In this document: piece after piece, positions 45,001-54,900 of the stretch
Numbering within the stretch: position 1 is the first letter of the stretch
How the letters are laid out: the number at the start of each line of letters is the position of its first letter
Source of the DNA: Aricia agestis
Lineage: Eukaryota; Arthropoda; Insecta; Lepidoptera; Lycaenidae
NCBI RefSeq assembly: GCF_905147365.1
Contig: NC_056417.1
Span: 13,662,501 to 13,726,500 of the forward strand
DNA length: 64,000 nucleotides
Reading direction: 5' to 3'
The notes under the pieces: model-generated
Database searches by the model: none
What the model was told of the DNA's origin: nothing
The model's input: the letters and a program-made list of their open reading frames with translations, nothing else
Program-made: the position numbers and the translations under genes

Positions 45001-46146
45001 ATGAAGCAGCCAGAAGGGTATGATGACGGGACGGGTCGAGTCTGCCTGCTAAAGAAAAGTTTATACGGTCTGAAGCAAGCTCCTCGTTGTTGGAACAGGA
45101 CTATTCTGGATTTCTTCAAGGAAATTGGCTTTGAAGTCAGTGAGGCAGATCCATGCCTCTTCAAAAGAAATATTGGATACGAAAAGCTGATAGTGGCTCT
45201 CTATGTCGATGACGGGCTGGTCGCTGGTACAAGTGAATGTGTAATTGAGAAGTTCCTTGAAAAACTAAAAGAGAGGTTCAAAATTACAACGAAGGCAATC
45301 TCGTATTACCTGGGAATAGAGATAGAAACCAGAGAAGGTGGTGATATAAGAATCCACCAGACAGCTTATGTTAAGAAAATTTTGAAACGGTTTGGAATGC
45401 AAGAATGCAGGCCGGTATCCACTCCGATTGTTAAAGAAGAAGTAGTTCAGAAACCAGAGAAGGACGACGACTTTTTTATCAGGAACTACAGGCAAGTGGT
45501 TGGTGCACTCGCATATCTGATGGTTGGCACTAGACCCGATATCGCATACGCTGTGAGTGTGGTCTCCAGAAAACTAGAAAATCCCACTCCAACAGACTGC
45601 GTAAAGTTGAAGCGCATTCTACGCTATCTGCAGTATGCACCCGATTTGGGAATACTTTATAAAAGGAATTTTAAAAGAGGTAACATAGAATGTTATAGTG
45701 ACGCCGACCACGGCGGAGATATTGCGACAGGAAGATCCACTTCTGAAGTGCTATGCCTATATGCTGGTGGAGCAGTATCGTGGCTCAGCCAGAGGCAACA
45801 AAGCGTTGCAATATCTACCACAGAAGCCGAGATAGTCGCTGCCAGTGAAGCTGCAAGAGAAAGCATTTGGCTAACTCGTCTTATTGGTAGTTTGGTAAAG
45901 ATGGAAGGCCTACCTGTACTGTATGTAGACAACGAGGCAGCTGTACGTCTTGCTGAGAACCCTGAGTTTCACAGAAGGACAAAGCACATACGCATTCGCC
46001 ACTTTTTTGTACGAGAGCTAGTGGCGAATGGAACTATAACTGTGAAGAGGATCAGCACTGAGCTGCAGCTGGCAGATATTTTTACAAAGCCTCTTGCTAG
46101 GACTCGGTTTAAACATCTGGCGAACTGTCTTGGCCAGCACATCTAG
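42076..46146 (+). CDS. Copia Gag-Pol polyprotein
   Basis: The uninterrupted 1356-residue polyprotein has all domains in Copia order. The N-terminal Gag (UBN2-like) begins MELSKMQISKLDGTNWVQWR. A zinc knuckle CHSCGEVGHFKKDC has Cys/His at residues 248, 251, 256 and 261. The protease is at WYVDNGATHHV (Asp295; DNGA rather than the common DSGA). Integrase has an HHCC finger (HERMGH...CEGCIFGK), then SDVCGPF, DNGGEF and EQNGISERENRT. Reverse transcriptase has KWVYKVK, KARLVVKGF and the catalytic YVDD at 1043-1046. RNase H has YSDADHGGD, STTEAEIVA, VDNEAA and KHIRIRHFF. The ORF ends six bases before the right LTR. Gag and Pol share one frame, as in Drosophila copia. Confidence 0.95.
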   Translation: MELSKMQISKLDGTNWVQWRYRMTALLRGMDGLIDIVNRKVSKPEKPAINSGDATAAAAMAEYKKNLGEYLKLESTALLLITNNISDEALDKVIRFSSPSDVWDELHRLYDGVNDDRLYHACTSLFQLKMDISDDIATHISKAKNLWHNLNQELVKADDGKELPEIILICKILDTLPEEYFSFKSSWLMMSKKDRTIDNLTSQLCAHERALTTTSKEDTGCVSRSTGEALIVDRTRRSIKKKPKAFKCHSCGEVGHFKKDCPKKERRGKAGMTNMMAVLVNVIDCNTDRDEWYVDNGATHHVTMRSDWFQDFERFQEPHMVTTADGKVVDALGKGSILMQTKKRTFLMNDVWLVPKVTKNLFSVLSAHDINTESLFTSQGTTCSFSIKGELCVTGSRQKHGGLYKLNCKPIQPKKMVMLNAIDTLQLYHERMGHQDKRHVKRVIERELDVKAKDSGSLCEGCIFGKTHRKKFGVRVKAVSPGERIHSDVCGPFPPSCSKSRYFVIFKDEFSKYRYVYIMKNKSEVPELLSLMLADAKAAGHRIKEFLSDNGGEFDNEKVRKELDKYGIHQRLVMPYTPEQNGISERENRTIVEMVRAMMYAHEELPQVLWAELVKTAVYILNRTGPTSVEDKSPFELWFGKKPQIKHLRIVGSTCYVHIPKQKRKKMQKKAQKCIFIGYDNDDGYRLWNKESNSLVRSRDVTFDERPIESKIDSDGSQVEKDLTDLEVPLYVRRRSTSNTDVNEDVLVERHRDIAQEESQDAVEAPVASDEVELENVLPEMPDEDESIELGGENEERDEERVNEENEGEIIEQLARHEMLLRDRSLLRRPGKFNDFVSYVGTDSYVEPNTYKEAIACPDKELWIKAMESEIESLKENKTWILDRLPKNRKAIPCKWVYKVKQNPDGTVNKYKARLVVKGFRQRKGEDYDQTFSPVAKMATVRAVLSIAASEGMKLSQFDVSTAFLYGSLSDEEIYMKQPEGYDDGTGRVCLLKKSLYGLKQAPRCWNRTILDFFKEIGFEVSEADPCLFKRNIGYEKLIVALYVDDGLVAGTSECVIEKFLEKLKERFKITTKAISYYLGIEIETREGGDIRIHQTAYVKKILKRFGMQECRPVSTPIVKEEVVQKPEKDDDFFIRNYRQVVGALAYLMVGTRPDIAYAVSVVSRKLENPTPTDCVKLKRILRYLQYAPDLGILYKRNFKRGNIECYSDADHGGDIATGRSTSEVLCLYAGGAVSWLSQRQQSVAISTTEAEIVAASEAARESIWLTRLIGSLVKMEGLPVLYVDNEAAVRLAENPEFHRRTKHIRIRHFFVRELVANGTITVKRISTELQLADIFTKPLARTRFKHLANCLGQHI

Positions 46147-46152
46147 AGAAGG

Positions 46153-46383
46153 TGTTGAGGTAAACCTCTTTAGTGTAAGATGGTGTTGGCCGTGCAGATT
46201 TTAGAAGATGTTTATTTCCTATGTTTTTGATATTTGACACCTTGTCAGTTTTGAGTGTTCTGTTGATTGGTCTAAAGAAAACCAATATATGATTTACTTT
46301 ATATACATTGCTTTTTTATTAATTTCACAAAGTACTTCATTCCACCGGAGCCGAATTAGGATAGAAAACGACTCCCTGTAAAA
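46153..46383 (+). repeat. Copia 3' LTR
   Basis: 231 bp, identical by eye to the 5' LTR and followed by the target duplication TTGTT. It provides the element's poly(A) signal region. Confidence 0.92.
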
Positions 46384-46699
46384 TTGTTTGTTTGAATAAA
46401 GAGTTTTTTATTTATTATTTATTATTATTTCACCGGAATAGCTAGTATTATATTGTAGCGTAGTCTGAAACCAGCTTAGGGGAGTTAAAAAGCATCATTG
46501 CTGAGTTTATTGCAGGTTGCTGAGCATTGACATTAAATAAAGAGTTCTTTGTTGCTGAGTGGTAACATTGGTATTTGGTGGTAACTAGTAAGTGGCAACT
46601 GGCAACTGGTAACTGCGGATTTGGAGTAATTATTAACCATTGGCTTTCTGAGTATAGTTACAACTCACAGTATTTTATTATTGTAATACTGTGGTTTAG

Positions 46700-46915
46700 T
46701 TTTCTGACGACCTCTGTGGCTCAGTGGTGAGCGCGTTGGTACCTCAAGCCGGGGGTCACGGGTTCGAATCCTGCCGACGGAACAAAAAGTTTTCAAAGTT
46801 CCTGGGTCATGGATGTGTATTAATTATGTGTATCATATAATAAAAATGTTAAATATATGTATAGTATAAAAGTATTAAATATATTTCCGTCGTCTGGTAG
46901 GTCTGTAAGTTGTAA
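46700..46915 (+). mobile_element. tRNA-derived SINE, 5' portion (interrupted)
   Basis: The head GACCTCTGTGGCTCAGTGGT...GGGTTCGAATCC has A and B box-like parts; the body continues through CAAAGTTCCTGGGTCATGGA and CGTCGTCTGGTAGGTCTGTA. The SINE is split by the TIR element at 46916-48606 and resumes at about 48607 (TTGTAATACAAGTCGTTTAG, GGGCCAGACTGACGTGGTG) to about 48690. Confidence 0.7.
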
Positions 46916-48606
46916 CCATTTGACTTTATTGTAATTGGACGTAGTTAAGCAGAAAGGACTCAACCCACAGAATGGGCAAAATTGAGTTAAGTATGCCATC
47001 GTACTGCTGAGGGTCGAATCTATCATGTAGTGAAAACCCCATTTTTAAAATATACACGGAAACTACTTTTTTTACCCCCCCCGACTCAACCCACAGTATG
47101 AAGAGAACTCTAAATAAATTAGCTGAAAGGACTCAGTCCACTTGAGTTGTTTCTGTGTAATGGTATTTCTAGGAGTATTGCCTTAAAGTTGATTAATCAG
47201 AATGGACTCAAACCGTTTGGATCATTTCTAAATATTTAGATTAGATTGGAAATGTCATTCTATCAAATAACTTAAACGACTCAAACAGGTTCAATACTTA
47301 ACAGCCACCCAAATCTCAAAACAATTACTTTCAAATATTTAGAGTCCGGTCATTCTTTTTTGCCAAATGACACTGATTTTAGTAAAATTAAATGTGTACT
47401 TAAGCATCACGAGCGAATGTAGAAGAGTATATTAAACTCATGAAAATCGCTAAAAAGAAAAACCGTTTCACGTTACTAGAATTATGACTCAAGATTTTTT
47501 GAGTACAAATAAAATAGAAAAAAAAAATAGTGAACCGCAAAATATGTACAATCAAAGATAAAGTGAATTGGCTTAAAACTAAAAATATTTTATTAAAAAA
47601 AGAAGAACTATTTTTAATAACAATGATATCAGAAACTGGAGATAGTCAAAAGCTAGATTTGACGAAAAAAAACAAGGGTGCTATAATGCACTTTGCCGAA
47701 GAAGATTTTGAAATTCTTTGGCCCCATGGTAAACTAATTCCTCAGGCAAAACTTGACGACCTCCAATCAATGTTCAGTTTAATACCTGAAGATAGCCATG
47801 CATTCTATAGTAATCTCAAGGGACACACCAATATCAAAGAGGATGTTGATGGTTATGGACCCACCCTCGATTTTGACTTAGACGATGACGCAAATAATTA
47901 ATTTGCGCGCAATAAATTGAAGACGTGAGTGGAAGAATCGAACAAGTAACATTTCGTAACATACGGACAATACCTCATTTTTTCCCTAATTATTTTAATA
48001 AAACTTGTAACTTATCTACTTCATATCCTAGCTAATATATCTGGCTACACATATACTTCATAGTTTTTCTATTTCAAATAATTTTTCCGGCCCTAATGCC
48101 TTCATTTAAGCAAAAAAACGGGAAGTTTTTTCATGTTACCTTATTCTTTCACTCACGTCTTGAATTCTTGCGTGGTTTTTAATGTTTTTTAATTTTAAAA
48201 AGGTTTCTTTTGTGTGTGTTTAAAAGTTTAATTATCAAGGTTGATAAATACATAACTTTTTATTAATTTAACTTTTTTTATTTTCTTTTATCACTTATTT
48301 TTCAGTCGAAGGGTACTTATGAGTCCTTTCTGAGAAATAAATAAAAAATACCTGTCCCTACAAAGTTGAGAATATTAGTAAGGACTCAACCCACATTTCA
48401 CTTAATATCTTGAAATTTATTGCAAAATATACAAAAAATAATTGACAGACCAATAAAGTGTGAACCATTCTTTAAATTAAGCAATTACTTTTTTTCTTAA
48501 TGTAACTTTTTGATAAAGAAATTCAAGCTGAAACTTCAAACGCCAATATCTCAAAAGTGACTTTGTGTGGGTTGAGTCCTTTCAGCTTAACTACGTCCAA
48601 TTATGG
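46916..48606. mobile_element. Unassigned 1.7-kb TIR transposon with a 6-bp target duplication
   Basis: The right end (reverse complement) is CCATAATTGGACGTAGTTAA. The left end is CCAT, a 13-bp insertion, then AATTGGACGTAGTTAAGC. Both continue with GAAAGGACTCAACCCACA, giving TIRs of about 40 bp. TTGTAA at 46910-46915 and 48607-48612 is a perfect 6-bp duplication, and removing the element restores a continuous SINE. The motif GGACTCAACCCACA (or close forms) recurs near 46955, 47085, 47130, 47205, 47275, 48375 and 48565. It carries one ORF, described separately. I cannot place it in a known superfamily. Confidence 0.7.
47530..47901 (+). CDS. ORF inside the unassigned TIR transposon
   Basis: The 123-codon frame opens just after a TAG at 47515 and has no early ATG (it begins with GTG; the first Met is near codon 32). 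It is therefore probably the last exon, or a remnant, of a longer protein. The C-terminal half looks like real coding sequence: HFAEEDFEILWPHGKLIPQA, then LDDLQSMFSLIPEDSHAFYS, and an acidic end FDLDDDANN. The pattern Leu-Ile-Pro, a spaced Asp-Leu, then Ile-Pro...Phe-Tyr reminds me of C-termini of transposon-encoded proteins annotated as uncharacterised in insects. That is recollection, not a match. Confidence 0.4.
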   Translation: MNRKICTIKDKVNWLKTKNILLKKEELFLITMISETGDSQKLDLTKKNKGAIMHFAEEDFEILWPHGKLIPQAKLDDLQSMFSLIPEDSHAFYSNLKGHTNIKEDVDGYGPTLDFDLDDDANN

Positions 48607-48962
48607 TTGTAATACAAGTCGTTTAGGTACTTAGCACGGGGCCAGACATGGGCCAGACTGACGTGGTGTGAAGCGTCCATAGATAATAATATATTAATAT
48701 AGTATTCGTTTCATTGCAGGCCAAAGGTTCTGCCTCAGAACAGGAAAATCTAAAATCTGTGGGTTCTGCATATCGTTGAAGTCGGTTTCACCGTTCACGA
48801 TGGTTTCACGCCTTGCTCTTTGCAGATATAAAAAAAAAAACTATGGTTGTCATGGAAACATTCTGAAAGTTTTTGTTTATCAATAAAATTAGAGGTTATG
48901 TTGAAAATCTTGTTTCAACATTTGTATAATCGATATTCGATACAATTTTTCTCCGGCAAAAT

Positions 48963-51900
48963 ATGACTGAAAACAAGCAAACGTTGGAAAGTAATCCGCG
49001 CGCCTATTTGGAGCAATATATCTTGTCTTTGCAAAGTGATTCTAAAGCAGTCAGAAGGCGTGCATTGGTAAACATAAATGATGAAATATTTGAAAACTCA
49101 AGCAATTCAGGATGTGATCTGGCTGTGGTTTTTCCAGACATATACGCGTACATACTAAAAAGCTTTTCAGATGAGTCAGAATCATGTAGGGAAACGGCGA
49201 TATCGATTGTTTCGAATTTCATAGATCGCCTGCCACTAAATGATTATTATCTTACGTACATACTTCCTGTGATCGTACGTCGAATAGGGTGTCCCGAAAT
49301 AGTCGAAGAGTCTGAGGAAATTCGATTAGTGCTCATACAACTTGTGCACAAAATAATAGTGAAATATAAGGGGACGAACTACCTGACACCATTTCTAAAT
49401 GATTTTACAAGCATTTTGACTAAAACCAGCACGGATCCGTTTCCGAAAGTGAAAATCGAGGCTTGTGAATGCATAATCATGCTGTCTAAATCTATGCCAA
49501 GGGATTTCCACTTTCAAGCAGAAAGTTTTGTCAAACCTGTATTATCAAACTTTCCTCATCAACATTTCAGAGTGAGGGTCGCAGCTGTAAGGGCTATAGG
49601 TATGTGTTTTTGCTTTAATTTCATTATAATTTAATTCATCAAACAAATTATGGCTAATAATTTTCCAAAATAATCTATTACACCCTGTTTATTGGTTATG
49701 CCCACGTTATGCCACAGTATAGATCCATACTCCATATCTTATATCTTTAAACAAGCAATTCTTGTATATATATATGTCGTAGGATGATTTGATAAATCCG
49801 TGTTTTCGCGAAATCCCTAGAAATTTCGCGAAAATTCGATTTATCAAATCATCCTACGACATATATAATTGGAATCTCAGAATCGGCTCCAACGATTTTC
49901 ATGAAAATGTATATAGGGGGTTGCAGGGGCGACAAATCGATCTAGCTGGGAATCATTTTTAGAAAATGTCATTTTATTCGTGTTTTATCGAATACCGAGC
50001 AAAGCTCGGTCAAATAGCTAGTACTCTACTAATATAAAATATTATAAATGCGAAAGTGTGTCTGTCTGTCTGTTACCTCTTCACGCCCAAACTGCTGGAC
50101 CGATTTTGCTGAAATTTGGCATAGAGATACTTTGAGTCCCATGAAAGGACATATAGTACTTTCAATCCCGAAAAAATGTCTTGTTCCGCCGCGATAAACG
50201 AGTTTTGGCGCAACGGAGTTGCGGGCGTCATCTAGTACATTATAAGTTAGGAAAGAAATAAAATCTTTAACATGTACAATAAACATTCCAGGAGCTATAG
50301 TAATGGCAGGCAACTACAAATGTTTTGAGCTGTCCATAACACCAATGGCGGAGAAGCTCTTTGATGAGAACACACAAGTCAGGCTGCAGGTGACCATGGA
50401 GGTTGGCAACTGGATGCTGAGCTACCGAGATAGATATTCATTCTGGCATAAAATGATACCATTATTGTTGACTAGGTAAGCCTTACAACTATAAGTTTGG
50501 TTTTCTTATTTTACAATAAGCAATACTGCCTTTTTTTATTTATCTTATCTTATATCTTTAAACGAGCAATTCTTGTATATTTATAATAGGAATCTCGGAA
50601 TAGGCTCCAATGACTTTCATGAAATTTAGTATATAGGGGGTTTCGGGGGCGATAAATCGATCTAGCTAGGAATCATTTTTAGAAAATGTCATTTTATTCG
50701 TGTTTTATCGAATACCGAGCAAAGCTCGGTCAAATAGCTAGTTCATATTAATGAAGACATGATAAAATGTTTTTATAAAAATGATGTTATAAAATGTTAG
50801 TTATTCACTTATATCTTCATATGATATAAAACAGTGACGTGAAAAGGCAACTTTGACGTGGGAGAGCCATGTTTCGGCACGAATGGGCCGGCTCGACCGG
50901 AGAAATACCACGGGCTCACAGAAAACCGGCGTGAAACAGCGCTTGCGCTGTGTTACGCCGAGTGAGTGAGTTTACCGGAGGCCCAATCCCCTACCCTTTT
51001 CCCTTCCCTACCCGCCCCTATTTCCTTCCCTACCCTCCCCTATTCCCTTCCCTACCCTCCCCTATTACCTCTTAAAAGGCCGGCAACGCACCTGCAGCTC
51101 TTCTGATGCTGCGAGTGTCCATGGGCGACGGAAGTTGCTTTCCATCAGGTGACCCGTTTGCTCGTTTGCCCCCTTATTTTATAAAAGAAATCAGGGAATC
51201 AGAAATCAAATAATATTATCTTAGAAGAGTGAGAGATATTAATTGGGCGCATATGCCTCGGCTTCAATAACAATAACTAATATAATAGTTAAGAAATAGG
51301 ACTACCATCACCTAAATTGGTGTTTGTGATGATTCTCATTCATAGCTCTTGATGTTAAAATAATATGCATTTTTCAGCTTGAGTGATGTAATGGCAGATG
51401 TAAGAGTGGCAGCAACTAATCTCTGGAATGACATTGGGCTTCAATATATGGAGGAGAATGAGGAAGATTTGAAGAAGAAAACAGATTTCCTCAAAGATGT
51501 GCCCTCACACTACCCTGATGTGAAGAGACCAAATTTAGGATGCAGGGCCTTGGTACAAAGCAATATTGGCAAGATAGTTCCTGCTATTGGAAGAGGTATT
51601 TAAAGCAAAAATAACAAAATTACCATTTGTTTTTTTTTTATCAATTTTATTTGAGGCTTTTGACACAATAACTATTTTGTATTATATCTATAATAAAATA
51701 TCTCAATGTTTAAAACTTAGGTTTGACTCATCAGATCTAGCGACAAGCTTTTATTATCATGCAAATTGTATAAAATATTGAGGATTATAACTTAATAGTT
51801 AAAAATTTTAAGGAGTTTATTTTCTTCTTTTTAGACTATTTAAATAAAAGCTTTTTTTCAAAATATTTTTGTTTATAATTTATTTGAGTTACTCTCAAAA

Positions 51901-54900
51901 TGCTTTTTCATTTCATATCCAAATTGTAGGACTGCATAAAAAATAATTATTTCGCCATCTTGGATGGTCGGCCATATTGGATTTAGAGTGATTTCACATA
52001 CCATATCGTGCATGGTCATCCAAATTAAACGCGTATGCAAAATTTCAGCTCAATCGGTTAAATATATCTGCCTTAAAATTGAGTTCCAAAATTCCACCAT
52101 AACATACATATTTACATACATACAGAGCAAGTTAAATAAAAGCTTTTAATAAGCAGGTGAGATGTACTACGCATGGCAGGTAGAGTGCTTCTACCACTGC
52201 AGATAGCATTACTCATAGTTTACTATAATTTAGTTCTTTCATTTAAAATATGTCCTTCCTTTTCAGGCGCTTGTTATAATTACGGCTGACGAGGCCAGAA
52301 GCTTAACTCTTTTTGTGTGATTTTATAACTGTTATTTTATGTGTGATTATAACTCTTTTTGTAATTTAGAGATGGACGGGTGGCAAGCCGACGCTCGTCT
52401 TCGCTCCGCGCAGCTGCTGTGCTGGCTGCTGCTGTGTGCGGAAGAAGGCAGCACGCAGCACTCCAGTGCTATTACCAGGATTCTGTTGCGCGGCGCTGCT
52501 GATGATGACGAGCGCGTTGTGCAAGAGGTACAAGCAAAGGCGTACCCAGGATTTCAGCTAGAGGGAGGGGGGAGAGGGGGCAGCCCATACTTGTTTCAAG
52601 AAGTGTGGGTCTGGTATATTGAAACAAAAATTATGAAAATTGACTTTAATTAATCTGACTGAAAATATATTTTGTTTCCAACACTTCATTTTGCTCAGAG
52701 TAGGTAACAGCTGTCCCCCCTCTGCCCCTACCTGGGTACGCCCATGGGTACAAGAAATAAGGATCTTTTTCAGATTAATGCCGCCATCTTGTAAAGAGTC
52801 CGATGTTTTTTATTAATGTCATCCAAGTACCATTTTACCGATTAGGAACAAACTATAGGAATTAAGTTGGCATAAGTCATAAGTATCTGTGAACAGAAGC
52901 ATTTAAGCATATGTAGTAATTTTTATCAAACTAAGCTGATATGATTTCTCTCTAGTCAACAATTTTAAAATGTTATTGGACTAAATTTTTACTTTTTTTC
53001 TCAACATTTCCCAGATCAAACGCGCCTCGGAGCTGTTCGGGTATTTCATCACCCCAGATGTTTGGTGGCCGTTACTGAAGGCCGAGCTGGACTCGTGGTG
53101 TTGTTTCTTCGTGGTGGCCAATATCATCACCGGCTCAAGAGCTGATCAGCTGCAGGAGGTCATGAGTCAGCTGTGCAAGGAACTGGCTGATCCAGACAGA
53201 TGTAGGACGAGAAAGGTACCTAATACCCTGGTAGATATAGACATGAAAAGGTATATGGTATTGTCATATTGGGATTTGTGTTCAAGGCGTTTTGCGGCGT
53301 CTCTAAATGAATGACCAATAGGCTTACCTGTAGATCCATAGTGTAATTACCCCTACTGTTAAGAACATTTAACGGTAGTCTTGTGTTATGTTTGCAGTAT
53401 TTCATAAGGCATTTATAAGTGACAAATATTTGAACCGTACATTACAATACAACTCGGTATTACGTATAGCGTAACGACGCTTAATTGAGTTAAGTTTATT
53501 AAATTTTTAGATGTTTGCCATGAAATGCAAACTACAGCAGCTCATTACGACACTTGTAGGCATTTAGGCATTTTTAAAATTCCGATTGACGTCCTATTCC
53601 GATAGCAGATTAAAGACTATGTCGTCGTTTGGGAGCGCGATATGGCACGCGAAGTACATACACATGCGGTATCTATCATGATCTATGTCTGTGATTATTA
53701 AGCATTTTATAGTTTGTGCGTTTTATGATGATATGCGTGACACATTTTGACAATAGTAGGGAAGTTATCTGACAAAAATTAATCTATAGTTTAAAAATAT
53801 CGAATCACTTCGTAAAGGAATTGCAATCGAAATTATCGATTTCGTACTGACATTTCAGTGGTGCCGGCGATTTAGATGGCCGCCCTTTTTTATCGATTTG
53901 ATTTCGATTCAACAGACTCAATCTCTATTGACATAAGTTCCGTTTCATGCATATGACATTTTTCAAATGTTTTCGTAACAATAATTTTATACTCCTATTT
54001 CACAGTTAATATTTATAATTTTTATTAATAAGTTAGCATTTAGCACCTTTTCATTTTTATTCATTTACAATTATAGGAAACATTTGTTTTTGTAGATGGA
54101 ATATAATTTTGATTTGTTTGTTTTCTTGTAAAAAAAAACATGAAAACTGTCAACCATATCATCTTAGAACGCACAAACCTTAATAGAGAACAATAAAAAA
54201 AATATTCATTACAGCTGAAATACCAACGCAACTTGATACATGTGAGCGAATCTCTCATGGACGTATGCGCGGCGGCGGTGTCCGCGGTCGCCGAGCAGTT
54301 GTTCATCATCAACTTTACTGTGTATGCTATGCCCAGTGATGAGAAGATACAGTTTATGGCTTTCGGTATGTCATAACTCATAAGTCATAACAAACGCATA
54401 CCGGACTAAAAAAATTGCTATTGAACACAAAATGCAGTGTATACATTAAAAATATATAATAAGCGTAATTACTTATTAGTAAATTATGCTCTGTATATTT
54501 TTTTTATTAGGGCCCATAAGACGAATTTTTGACAGCTTATTCATTATAATTGGATTAGTAGCATAGGCGCTATGGTAACAAAAGCAAGCTTTTTTGCCTT
54601 CTTGTATTTGGCAAAAATTTATGTTTTTAAATTTATAGGTAAGTGTAGTATAGTGATACCTATGTAGTATCTTGATATATCTTAACCGTATATAAGCTGT
54701 AACCACTTGATTATTATGTCATAATAAAGCCAACTATTTAACCAGGCACATCTTTAATTTCTCGCTAACACCCATCCTTACATAAGTAGCGTTTTATATA
54801 ATATGGCATATTATTTTCACAGGCAACTTGGACAAGCTGCGCCATATAACAGGGTGTGGTCTGAGTATAAGCGCTCTATACGAGAGACATATACACCGCG

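Larger units (their letters stand above)
41803..46383 (+). mobile_element. Complete Copia (Ty1/copia) LTR retrotransposon
   Basis: Two 231-bp LTRs (41803-42033 and 46153-46383) start TGTTGAGG, end CCCTGTAAA, and show no difference by eye. The 5-bp target duplication TTGTT is at 41798-41802 and 46384-46388. Directly after the left LTR, GGTTATGTGCCCAGAACG resembles the primer-binding site of Drosophila copia (an internal tRNA-iMet half). A purine run AGAGAAGG precedes the right LTR. One intact ORF fills the interior. All signs point to a recent, possibly active insertion. Confidence 0.95.

Noticed and set aside
46704..46790. tRNA-like sequence with GGGTTCGAATCC
   Set aside because: It is the head of an interrupted SINE, with no matching acceptor stem.
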